Source: an uncultured Campylobacter sp. (GTDB lineage: Bacteria; Campylobacterota; Campylobacteria; Campylobacterales; Campylobacteraceae). Taken from it: 22,995 bases of DNA. The translations under genes and the position numbers were made by a program. Location of the stretch: NCBI RefSeq assembly GCF_937921625.1, contig NZ_CAKZTI010000037.1, positions 1 to 22,995 on the forward strand, written 5' to 3'. The first letter of the stretch is position 1; each line of letters opens with the position of its first letter. This document shows, one piece after another, positions 15,897 through 22,995 of the stretch. The notes under the pieces are model-generated. The model did no database searches, was not told the origin of the DNA, and was given only the letters and a program-made list of their open reading frames with translations.

Positions 15897-18036
15897 AATA
15901 GCGCTTAGGCTAGCGCTGATCGTTAGCGTTTTTTGCTTCGCGCTTTACGCGCAGGATTTCAGTGACGCGGGCTTTTGCGCGCTGACGGCGTTTTGGGCTT
16001 ATGCGCTATTTCGGGTGCTATTTAGCTTTTTTTACGAGGCGAAGCAGCGCGCCAACGCGGCTCTATTTCGCAGCGGCGGGACTTTGATTAAAATTTTTAG
16101 AGGCAGGCTGATAAGCGGGGTTTTAGCCTTCGCGGGCGCGATCCTCTTAAGCGCCACTTTGGCGCTAGGCCTAGCGGATCTGCGTGGTGCGGAGCTATTC
16201 GTGACGCTCGCGGCACTGCCTGCAGCTCTTGCTCTGATGCGCCTGGCGGTGCTTAAGCTCAGCCTAAAAGAGATTAAAAATCCTAGAATTTTATCGCTCA
16301 AACTTAGCATTTTGCTGCTCGCCGCGCTTGCCGTAGCGGTAAATTTCGCCATAAATTTAGCCTATTTGCGGCTTGTGGACGGCGCAGATACTACCGCGCG
16401 CTCTCAAAATTCCGCGATAAATTTTACTCCGCCCGCCAGCGCTACCGCATCCGTGGGAAATTTCGCGACAAATGACGCTTCCGCGTCCGTCGGAAATTTA
16501 GCAACAGATAATGCCGCCAAATCCGCTACGAATTCCGCAGCGAGCAACGCCGCTATAATTGTCGGAAATTCCGAGACGAGCAATGCCGCCAAGCCCGCAC
16601 CGGACACCGCCAAAAAACCTACCGCTTTGCCTGCAAATTTTAGAGAGGGCTCCGTCAGAGCGGTGTACGCCTCGGCTACAAATTATAAGGCAAATACCGC
16701 CGCTGCGCTGCAAATCAACGCTAAAAATTCTACGGCAAGCTCAGCCGCAGTGCAAAATTTAGCCCAAAATCCTGCCGCACCGAGTATGGTCGCCGGCAGT
16801 TCCGCTGAAAAATCCGCGACCAGCCCTGCATCGGTAGTCGAAATTTTTGAAATTCTAAAATCTACCGCGCCGCAAGCGCACTTCAAATCCGCTCTGCTAA
16901 ATGAAATTTACGCTTTGAAATTTTACAAAAACGCGCTGTTTGAGCTGGCGCTGTCGCAGAGCCCTAGCGCGCTAAAAATAGCTCTTTTGTTTCTGATCTG
17001 CGCGGGAGATTTCCTCTTTTATTGCGCGATCTTGCATCTTTGCGCATTCGTGCTTTTTATGCTGCGAGCCACGTCCGCGCCCAAAATAGGGCGCTTTAGC
17101 GGCACGATCTTCGCGCTTGCCTACGTCACGCTGTGTTTGATCTGTGCCGCGCAGACGCGCACTGTTGCGGGCGAAGCGGATGGTGCACGTCCTAAAAGCG
17201 CGGTCGAGACGGGCGTGCAGATCGTGCTGCAAAGCGGCGAGCGGCTGATCTTAAGCGCGCGCGAGGCGGACGCGCTAAGAGGCGAGCTGAACGCCACGCG
17301 CTTCGCCGCGGAAGCAAACGCCGCATCCGCGCTAAATAGCTATATCGACGCCGTTTACGACGAGGGCGCGAGGCTTAGCGCGCAGAAAATGGCGGATTTC
17401 AATTACTCGTTTCTGAGCGATTATCTGGTGCTGTGGCACGGCGTGTGGGACGATGACGCGGGGGCGTATCTGAATGAGAAATTTGCGGGCTTCGTGAGCG
17501 AAAGCTTCCCGAAAGATTTTGGCGAGAATATCGCTAAAATCGCTGCGGCAAACGTCAAGAATTATGAGAGTTCGCTAAATTTTACGCTCAAAAAATACGG
17601 CGCAAAAATCGATCTCAACGTCACGCAGAGCTTCAGCCTAAAAAGCAAGGCGTATCGCGCGAGTGGGACGGGGCTGGGGGCGCTGGGCGGCGTGCTGGGC
17701 GCAAAGCTGATAAGCAAGAGCCTCGCTAAAACTGCGGCCAAGACGGGCGCGAAAACCCTTACCAAGGCAGGCGCCAGCGCGACTAGCGGTAGTGCGGGGC
17801 TCGTGTGCGGCCCGGGCGCAGTGGTGTGCGTGCCTGCGTTTGCCGTAGCTACGTGGTTTGGGCTGGATTTTGCGTTTGCCAAGGGCGACGAGGCGCTGAA
17901 CCGAGAGGAGTTTGAAGCCGCGATCGTGCGCGATATGATGGCGGCGAAAGAGGAGCTAAAGCGCGCGCTGGCGGAGGATTTCAACGCGACGATAGATGAA
18001 ATTTCGAGTGAAATTTTAAATTTAGACGGGAAGTAG
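15868..18036 (+). CDS. large multi-pass membrane protein, unknown function
   Basis: About 722 residues. The N-terminal 170 residues form about five hydrophobic helices. Residues 176-320 are an Ala/Ser/Asn/Thr-rich linker with repeats (SVGNFATNDA, SVGNLATDNA, IVGNSETSNA). Two or three more helices follow near 370-430, then a soluble helical region (about 440-595). A Gly-rich hydrophobic stretch at 597-670 (GLGALGGVLGAKLISKS, a Lys/Thr/Ala linker, then CGPGAVVCVPAF and WFGLDFAF) precedes a charged C-terminal helix, NREEFEAAIVRDMMAAKEELKRAL. The start lies inside dnaB, so translation is probably coupled. I prefer ATG 15868 because the hydrophobic region begins soon after; ATG 15850 is also possible, and neither has a good ribosome site. 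I do not recognise the family. Confidence 0.75.
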   Translation: MTTTRRWICEIALRLALIVSVFCFALYAQDFSDAGFCALTAFWAYALFRVLFSFFYEAKQRANAALFRSGGTLIKIFRGRLISGVLAFAGAILLSATLALGLADLRGAELFVTLAALPAALALMRLAVLKLSLKEIKNPRILSLKLSILLLAALAVAVNFAINLAYLRLVDGADTTARSQNSAINFTPPASATASVGNFATNDASASVGNLATDNAAKSATNSAASNAAIIVGNSETSNAAKPAPDTAKKPTALPANFREGSVRAVYASATNYKANTAAALQINAKNSTASSAAVQNLAQNPAAPSMVAGSSAEKSATSPASVVEIFEILKSTAPQAHFKSALLNEIYALKFYKNALFELALSQSPSALKIALLFLICAGDFLFYCAILHLCAFVLFMLRATSAPKIGRFSGTIFALAYVTLCLICAAQTRTVAGEADGARPKSAVETGVQIVLQSGERLILSAREADALRGELNATRFAAEANAASALNSYIDAVYDEGARLSAQKMADFNYSFLSDYLVLWHGVWDDDAGAYLNEKFAGFVSESFPKDFGENIAKIAAANVKNYESSLNFTLKKYGAKIDLNVTQSFSLKSKAYRASGTGLGALGGVLGAKLISKSLAKTAAKTGAKTLTKAGASATSGSAGLVCGPGAVVCVPAFAVATWFGLDFAFAKGDEALNREEFEAAIVRDMMAAKEELKRALAEDFNATIDEISSEILNLDGK
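16447..16620 (+). repeat. in-frame 36-bp repeats in the membrane protein linker
   Basis: Units at 16447 and 16483 are 36 bp (12 codons) apart and encode ASVGNFATNDAS and ASVGNLATDNAA. A third, more diverged copy near 16557 encodes IVGNSETSNAAK. The repeats keep frame and lie wholly in the predicted disordered linker. Confidence 0.6.
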
Positions 18037-18067
18037 GCGGCGGATTATGCCCGCGCGACTTGGACCC

Positions 18068-18355
18068 GTTGCGAGCGAAATTTTACGGCGGATTATGGAG
18101 CTTTCGTGCGTAGCGTACGGCGTGCATCAAAACGGGCGGCTCGGTAGGCAGTTCGGTAGATGCGAAACAGTAGCGAAACTAGCGGCAAAAAATAGGCGGC
18201 ACAAAACGAATAGCGTAGCAGATGCGCAATAAACAGCGCAGCGAGCGAGGAATTTTATAAAATTCTATTCCGCTTTGCTTGCTTTGCCGCACCTGCGCGA
18301 TTTAAATCGGTTGCGAGTAAAATTTGGTGGCGGATTGTGGAATTTTCATACGCGA
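18068..18355 (+). repeat. pair of diverged direct repeats, about 46 bp each
   Basis: Copy one is 18068-18113 and copy two 18310-18355. Shared blocks in the same order and spacing are GTTGCGAG, AAATTT, GGCGGATT, TGGA and TTTC. By eye roughly three quarters of positions agree. The interval between them has no obvious mobile-element gene. Confidence 0.45.
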
Positions 18356-18475
18356 GGCTTGCGCGACAGCGGCTAAATTTTAAAATTTTATCTAAGCGCA
18401 GGCGGGTGGGATTACGGCGCACTTATTGCACCGCCGTGCCTCTTAAATTTTAAGAAGCAGCTAAAAATTTTTAAA

Positions 18476-18481
18476 TATAAT
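18476..18481 (+). promoter_or_regulatory. -10 element for the Hcp-like genes
   Basis: Perfect TATAAT preceded by an A/T-rich run, 25 bases before the ATG at 18506, with AAGGAG at 18495-18500 as the ribosome site. No -35 box is apparent. Confidence 0.6.
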
Positions 18482-18505
18482 CGTCGCTTAAAACAAGGAG
18501 TACTA

Positions 18506-19048
18506 ATGAAAAAATTCTATCTTAAAATTTCGATACTTGCGTTTATAGCGGTATTTGCAGCGATTCCTGTTGCGGCACAACCGCCTTTGGTAAGCTTAAT
18601 AGAATTAGAGAATTTTAAAAATGAAGAGCAAAGGACGCTTTTGAAATCCTGTGATTACGGCGAAGGTAAATATAGCTCATGCAATAAACTCGTTGAAATT
18701 TTATCTAAAGAGTGCGACAACGATAGGCGTTATTTAAGTTGTGAATTAAATGCGCTTCTTTTATTGACATTAAATAGAGACGAAGAAGCTATAAATTATC
18801 TTGTTAAAAGTTGCGATGCAAATTTAATGACGAGTTGTTTATGCCTTAATTGGGAAGATCTGTATTTCACCGGAAATACAGATAGAGTTTTAAAGAGCTT
18901 TAAAAAAATATGTAGTATGGATTCGGAATCTGCACATGAGTATTGCGGATTTTACGATGAACTTAAAATTTGTATGGAAGATAAAGAGTGCAATCCAAGA
19001 GGAAAAATGAAAGAAATTTATAATAAACTATATGGGGAGTTGAAATGA
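18506..19048 (+). CDS. secreted Cys-rich Hcp/Sel1-like protein, first of a tandem pair
   Basis: A 180-residue protein with a signal peptide (MKKFYLKISILAFIAVFAAIPVAA, cleavage likely near residue 24). The mature part has about eleven Cys and short helical pairs resembling Sel1-like repeats, the fold of Helicobacter cysteine-rich proteins (Hcp), where disulfides link helices. The repeats are degenerate: the KSCDANLMTSCLCL segment is nearest the Hcp Cys spacing, while the CDYGEGKYSSC segment is two residues longer. It is probably periplasmic or secreted, acting in binding or scaffolding rather than catalysis. The segment SCDYGEGKYSSCNKLVEILS matches the next gene (ECDKGNGKYSSCTKLIKILS), showing a tandem duplication. 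Its stop overlaps the next start (ATGA), so the two are translationally coupled. Confidence 0.75.
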   Translation: MKKFYLKISILAFIAVFAAIPVAAQPPLVSLIELENFKNEEQRTLLKSCDYGEGKYSSCNKLVEILSKECDNDRRYLSCELNALLLLTLNRDEEAINYLVKSCDANLMTSCLCLNWEDLYFTGNTDRVLKSFKKICSMDSESAHEYCGFYDELKICMEDKECNPRGKMKEIYNKLYGELK

Positions 19049-19581
19049 CAAGGCTATGCTTTATATTTTATTCTATGATATTTTTAGCTTCTATCGCAAT
19101 AGCGGATAAGCCTACGGCTGAAGAGGAAAATCTTTACAACGAATGCGATAAAGGAAACGGTAAATATAGCTCATGCACTAAGCTGATAAAAATTTTATCT
19201 AAAAAATGTGATGGCGGAGATATGATCGGGTGCGCCGATGTGGGTTATATTATGGGCTTTGAACTGGGTATGCGCGAAGCCTCGGTTGCGCCATTAGATA
19301 AATCTTGTAAGGCAGGCGTAGCCGAGTCCTGCTACAATCTGGGAATATTTGACATTATGAGAAGAGGCAATATCGAAAGGGCTTTTAGTAACTATGTTAT
19401 AGCTTGCGAAAAATTTAATGATGAGAAAAAACTACTTAAGTTAAAATCTTGCGAACTAAGAGAAGCTCTAGACGACTGTTTGCGCGACAGCAAAGATCGC
19501 GATCCTGTAAAATGTGCTAGAAAGGCATACGGGAAAATTTATCAAAAATACCATGAAAATGAAAATTCAACCAAGGAGTAA
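19045..19581 (+). CDS. secreted Cys-rich Hcp/Sel1-like protein, second of a tandem pair
   Basis: 178 residues with a signal peptide (MTRLCFIFYSMIFLASIAIA, cleavage near residue 20). It is a paralogue of the preceding gene: the N-terminal CDKGNGKYSSCTKLIKILSKKCDGG block is nearly the same and the Cys spacing is similar. The middle has the clearer Sel1 pattern, ASVAPLDKSCKAGVAESCYNLG, with Cys residues eight apart as in Hcp proteins. The C-terminal half has further Cys pairs and a charged tail. Start and stop overlap the upstream gene as ATGA, so it is likely made in fixed ratio with it. A periplasmic role is inferred from the signal peptide and disulfide-rich design; the target is unknown. Confidence 0.75.
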   Translation: MTRLCFIFYSMIFLASIAIADKPTAEEENLYNECDKGNGKYSSCTKLIKILSKKCDGGDMIGCADVGYIMGFELGMREASVAPLDKSCKAGVAESCYNLGIFDIMRRGNIERAFSNYVIACEKFNDEKKLLKLKSCELREALDDCLRDSKDRDPVKCARKAYGKIYQKYHENENSTKE

Positions 19582-19706
19582 AAGATGGCAAATCCAAAGA
19601 GGAGCAAAGAGCGATAATGAAAGAATTCTATCCCGCAATTTTGGCGCCTTTAATAACGCAAGCCGCGGCAGAGCGCAACCAAAGCGTAGCCGTTAGTAAA
19701 AGATAA
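19563..19706 (+). pseudogene. possible gene remnant or very small gene
   Basis: A frame open from 19563 to the TAA at 19706 encodes KFNQGVKDGKSKEEQRAIMKEFY followed by PAILAPLITQAAAERNQSV, which reads like the C-terminal end of a real helical protein. There is no upstream start in frame. ATG 19617 would give 29 residues. A strong AAGGAG at 19573-19578 is instead placed for a different frame, ATG 19585, which makes only ten codons and ends TAATG on the 19617 start. This could be a decayed gene left between the Hcp-like genes, or a coupled pair of tiny ORFs. Family unknown. Confidence 0.3.
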
Positions 19707-19761
19707 AATTTACGTCGCCTGCCGATCTAAATTTAAATTTATATCATTCGTAAGGATTAAA

Positions 19762-20547
19762 ATGAAAGCACTATTGTTTATACTCGCGTCGGTTCTGTTT
19801 TTAAATGCAGAGAGCGTAAGCGAAATTTATTCTCTAGGGGCGCCTGCGTGCGATATTTACGATTTAAATTTAAAGAAATGCAGTAGCGGTGACGGCGAAG
19901 CATGCTATTTGGCGGCTTTAATTCTAAATAATAGATCTTGCGCACGAAAAAACGATGGTTTGGCATTGGAATTTTTTGAAAAATCATGCAGTTTGGGATA
20001 TGCCAAAGGCTGCATTTTTATGGGACAAGCGTATTCGCTTACTTCTTTGGACGAAAAACACGCGAAAATCAAGACATATTACGAAAGAGCTTGCGAGCTA
20101 GACGCGAAATTTTGCGACGATTACGGGCTTTTATATTTTTATGGTGAAGGCGTAAAAAAAGACGAGCTTGCGGCAAAAGAGTATTTTAAAAAATCCTGCG
20201 ATGCAGGAAATCCCGCAGGATGCGGGCACTTTGCTACATCGTTAAACAGAGAGGACAAAGATATAAACGAGGTTACAAAATTTTATGAAATCGGCTGTAA
20301 CGGAGAGCATTACCCTTCGTGCTACGCTTACGGATTGCTGTTGTGGGCTAAAGTAGATAAAAATAAAGGTAAAAATTTTTGCAAAAAGGCTTGCGACAGG
20401 GGCAATATAAAGGAGGCGTGCAAATGGGTGCTTGATATGAGCGAGAAGGAGAAAGAGCAAATTTTATATTTGAGGCGATATTTAAAGCTAGGTTGCGAGG
20501 ATGGCGACACGCAAATGTGCAAGGATTTAGAAAAAATAGGGAATTAG
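19762..20547 (+). CDS. secreted Hcp-like Sel1-repeat protein
   Basis: 261 residues with a signal peptide (MKALLFILASVLFLNA, cleavage near residue 16). The mature protein is a run of Sel1-like repeats of about 36 residues, most with two Cys eight apart: CSSGDGEAC, CSLGYAKGC, CDAGNPAGC, CNGEHYPSC and CEDGDTQMC, plus the near-match CDRGNIKEAC. This is the hallmark of Helicobacter cysteine-rich (Hcp) proteins, whose helix pairs are stapled by disulfides. About 17 Cys in all. Hcp proteins are secreted or periplasmic; some bind beta-lactams or peptidoglycan fragments, but this cannot be assumed here. TAAGGA precedes the ATG. It is related in design to the two genes upstream but longer and with cleaner repeats. 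Confidence 0.85.
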   Translation: MKALLFILASVLFLNAESVSEIYSLGAPACDIYDLNLKKCSSGDGEACYLAALILNNRSCARKNDGLALEFFEKSCSLGYAKGCIFMGQAYSLTSLDEKHAKIKTYYERACELDAKFCDDYGLLYFYGEGVKKDELAAKEYFKKSCDAGNPAGCGHFATSLNREDKDINEVTKFYEIGCNGEHYPSCYAYGLLLWAKVDKNKGKNFCKKACDRGNIKEACKWVLDMSEKEKEQILYLRRYLKLGCEDGDTQMCKDLEKIGN

Positions 20548-20624
20548 GGCAGAATTTTAAATACTAAATTACCCCACTTGCAAGCTCATGAAATTCGGAC
20601 TTTAAAATTTAATCTTAATTGGGC

Positions 20625-20630
20625 TATAAT
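20625..20630 (+). promoter_or_regulatory. -10 element of ppk
   Basis: Perfect TATAAT, giving a predicted start near 20637 and a leader of about 24 bases before ATG 20661. The box lies within the longer open frame, which argues that translation starts at 20661 and not at 20619. Confidence 0.6.
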
Positions 20631-20660
20631 CTTAGAATTAATATTCAAAAAGGAGTTTTT

Positions 20661-22742
20661 ATGCAAACACAAAATAATTTTATAAACCGCGAGCTAAGCT
20701 GGCTGCGCTTCAATACCCGCGTGCTGGAACAATGCAAAAAGGATATCCCGCTAATTGAAAAATTAAAATTTCTAGCGATTTACAGCACGAATTTAGACGA
20801 ATTTTATATGATCCGCGTGGCGGGCTTGAAGCAGCTTTTTACCGCCGGCGTTATAACCAGCGGCGATGACGAGATGACGCCTCTTGAGCAGCTACGCGCG
20901 ATCCGCTCCTATCTAAGAAACGAACAAACCGAGCTTGAGCAGCAGTATTTCGGCATCCAAAAGGAGCTTTGCAAAAACGGGCTTTTTATCAAAAGCTACG
21001 ACGAACTGCAGCCCGAGCTGAAGCCGGTGGCGGATGAGTTTTTCTTCTCGCAGATAATGCCCGTCATCGTCCCGATCGCAGTGGATGCGACCCATCCTTT
21101 CCCGCATTTAAATAATCTCAGCTTCTCCCTTGCGGTCAAGCTCTGCGATGAGGGCGCGCCCGAGTCGGTACATTTTGGGATGATTAGAATTCCGCGCGTG
21201 ATCCCGCGCTTCGTGCAGGTCGCGCAAAACACCTACGTGCCGATCGGCACCATCGTAAAACGCCACGCGGAGGAAATTTTTCCGGGCTACAAGCTCATCA
21301 GCTCCGTAGCCTTCCGCGTCACGCGAAACGCAGATATCGTGATCGAAGAGGAGGAAGCGGACGATTTTATGATGATTTTAGAAGCGGGGCTTAAACTGCG
21401 CCGCAAGGGGGCTTTCGTACGACTTCAGATCGAAAAGGACGCCGATGCCGAGCTTTTAGAATTTCTAAATTCTCATCTTAAAATTTTTTACAAAGATATA
21501 TATGAATGCGCCGTGCCACTTACGCTGGACGGGCTTTGGGAGATCGCTTCTAATAAGGATTTTTCCTTTCTAGCCCATCCTCAGTATCTGCCAAAGACTC
21601 TGCCCCCCTTTAACGAAAACACCTCCATTATGAGCGCGATGGAGAAGGAGGATATCTTGTTAATTCATCCTTACGAGAGCTTCGATCCTGTCCAAAAGCT
21701 CATCAAAGAAGCCGCCAAGGATCCGAAAGTCATCTCGATCCGTATGACGCTGTACCGGGTGGAGAAAAACTCCCCGATCGTTCAGAGCCTGATCGAGGCC
21801 GCAAGCGACGGCAAGCAGGTAACGGTGATGGTAGAGCTTAAGGCGAGATTTGATGAGGAAAACAACCTGCACTGGGCGAAGGCTCTCGAAGACGCCGGCG
21901 CGCACGTCATCTACGGTATCACGGGCTTTAAGGTTCACGCCAAGGTAACTCAGATCATCAAAAAAGAGGACGGCAAGCTAAAATTTTATATCCACCTAGG
22001 CACGGGCAACTACAACGGCTCGAGCGCTAAAATTTACACCGACGTGAGCTTTTTTACCTGCGGCGACCGCTTCGATAAGGACACGACAAATTTCTTCCAC
22101 ATCCTCTCGGGCTACAACAAAAACCGCAAGCTTGACAACCTCGCTATGTCGCCGATGCAGATCAAAGAGCGGCTTTTAGCGATGATAAAAAACGAGGAGA
22201 AAAAAGGCTCTGCCGGCAGGATCATCGCTAAGATGAACGCTCTTGTCGACGGCGATATGATCAAGGCGCTGTATAAAGCAAGTGCGGCGGGCGTAAAGAT
22301 CGATCTCATCGTGCGCGGCATCTGCTGCTTGCGCCCGGCGCTTAAGGGCGTTAGCGAAAACATCCGCGTGATCTCGATCGTCGGCAAATACCTGGAACAC
22401 GCTAGAATTTTTTACTTCGCGCACGCCCAGCCCAGCCTATACATCGCGAGCGCGGATTGGATGCCGCGAAATTTAGAGCGCAGACTGGAGCTGATGAGCC
22501 CGATCTACAACGAAAATTTGCAAAACAAACTCAAAGAAATTTTAAAACTTCAGCTAAGCGACAATGAGCTTGCATTCGAGCTGCAAAGTAGCGGCGAGTA
22601 CCGAAAGATCGTGCCGAAAAAGGGCGAAGAGAAAATCGACAATCAGGAATTTTTAGAAATTTATTTCAATAAAATTTATAAAAATATCCGCAAACACGAC
22701 GAAAGCGGCACGGCGCTAACCAAGCTTTTGAAGGAGAGCTAA
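20661..22742 (+). CDS. ppk: polyphosphate kinase 1 (Ppk)
   Basis: Membrane-associated enzyme that polymerises the gamma-phosphate of ATP into polyphosphate, reversibly; in Campylobacter it supports stress survival and virulence traits. 693 residues, the normal PPK1 length. The N-terminal domain begins FINRELSWLRFNTRVLEQ and continues LAIYSTNLDEFYMIRVAGLKQ and DATHPFPHLNNLS. The catalytic part has PYESFDPVQKLIKEAAKDP and SIRMTLYRVEKNSPIV. The autophosphorylated His is H426 in GFKVHAK, and the second catalytic His is H580 in YLEHARIFYF. The C-terminal domain follows. AAAGGAG with suitable spacing and the upstream TATAAT fix the start at ATG 20661. It is transcribed alone, rightward. Confidence 0.97.
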   Translation: MQTQNNFINRELSWLRFNTRVLEQCKKDIPLIEKLKFLAIYSTNLDEFYMIRVAGLKQLFTAGVITSGDDEMTPLEQLRAIRSYLRNEQTELEQQYFGIQKELCKNGLFIKSYDELQPELKPVADEFFFSQIMPVIVPIAVDATHPFPHLNNLSFSLAVKLCDEGAPESVHFGMIRIPRVIPRFVQVAQNTYVPIGTIVKRHAEEIFPGYKLISSVAFRVTRNADIVIEEEEADDFMMILEAGLKLRRKGAFVRLQIEKDADAELLEFLNSHLKIFYKDIYECAVPLTLDGLWEIASNKDFSFLAHPQYLPKTLPPFNENTSIMSAMEKEDILLIHPYESFDPVQKLIKEAAKDPKVISIRMTLYRVEKNSPIVQSLIEAASDGKQVTVMVELKARFDEENNLHWAKALEDAGAHVIYGITGFKVHAKVTQIIKKEDGKLKFYIHLGTGNYNGSSAKIYTDVSFFTCGDRFDKDTTNFFHILSGYNKNRKLDNLAMSPMQIKERLLAMIKNEEKKGSAGRIIAKMNALVDGDMIKALYKASAAGVKIDLIVRGICCLRPALKGVSENIRVISIVGKYLEHARIFYFAHAQPSLYIASADWMPRNLERRLELMSPIYNENLQNKLKEILKLQLSDNELAFELQSSGEYRKIVPKKGEEKIDNQEFLEIYFNKIYKNIRKHDESGTALTKLLKES

Positions 22743-22995
22743 CGCGGTTCTGTTCGGTTTGCGCCAGGGCTAGCTGCGCATTAAGCCCGCGCGCAAGCCG
22801 AGCTTATAAATGCTAAATGAGGAATTTTGCGCCGCAAACGCTTGAGTAAATTTATGGAAATTCGAAATTTTATAAATTTTGCAGGACGTAGCTTCGTAAA
22901 AGTGCCGACCCGCATGATGCCCGAAACACTACGAGCGTAGATAAAATTCCGCCTACTTATGATAAAATTTTAAAATTTTTTAATGTTCACAATGG

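Larger units (their letters stand above)
18037..18505. other. 469-bp gap with a diverged direct repeat
   Basis: No gene is supported; the short open frame at 18047-18232 has no ribosome site and no recognisable protein features. The gap contains two related blocks of about 46 bp at 18068 and 18310 (separate repeat entry), a 16-base AT palindrome, GAATTTTATAAAATTC, at 18250-18265, and the promoter of the Hcp-like genes at its right end. Confidence 0.55.

Noticed and set aside
18047..18232. 61-residue open frame after the membrane protein gene
   Set aside because: Lacks a ribosome site and overlaps the first copy of the direct repeat; the protein shows no hydrophobic core or known motif.
22854..22940. 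28-residue ORF after ppk
   Set aside because: No ribosome site before the ATG and no recognisable features; it could be chance in this AT-rich tail.
22960..22995. TGATAAAAT promoter-like element and an ATG at the right edge
   Set aside because: The ATG at 22992 has no ribosome site and the sequence ends at once, so no gene can be supported.

Overview
The window looks like chromosomal DNA of a Campylobacter-type epsilonproteobacterium, most likely one of the relatively GC-rich oral species near C. gracilis, C. showae or C. rectus. This is an inference from three things: the protein families present; coding DNA rich in GCG/CGC words, with gaps filled by AAATTT/AAAATTTT words; and a groESL control region carrying both an HspR-type and an HrcA-type operator, as in Campylobacter and Helicobacter. 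No sequence search was possible, so the species is not claimed.

Layout. Positions 1-160 are very AT-rich and may hold the start of a leftward gene that runs off the window. Next comes norZ (quinol nitric oxide reductase) behind an FNR/DNR-type box. A yqeY-like gene, a lipoprotein and a small two-helix membrane protein follow, all rightward. A large AsmA-like protein is on the minus strand, divergent from groES-groEL. Then come a secreted, basic, low-complexity protein, ispG (isoprenoid synthesis, TTG start), dnaB with an unusually long disordered tail, and a large unrecognised membrane protein whose start overlaps the end of dnaB. The window ends with three secreted Cys-rich Sel1/Hcp-like proteins, a possible gene remnant among them, and ppk (polyphosphate kinase).

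Most of the conserved genes are housekeeping or stress genes and do not form one pathway. NorZ removes nitric oxide during low-oxygen respiration. GroES-GroEL folds proteins, and Ppk stores phosphate as polyphosphate. IspG feeds isoprenoid synthesis and DnaB unwinds DNA at the fork. The less ordinary parts are the dnaB tail with its coupled membrane protein (13800-18036), the secreted Hcp-like cluster (18506-20547), and the long gaps around ispG, which hold degenerate tandem repeats with periods of about 28 and 40 bp. I saw no tRNA, rRNA, CRISPR array, insertion sequence or prophage gene. No complete new defence or mobile system can be argued from the sequence.
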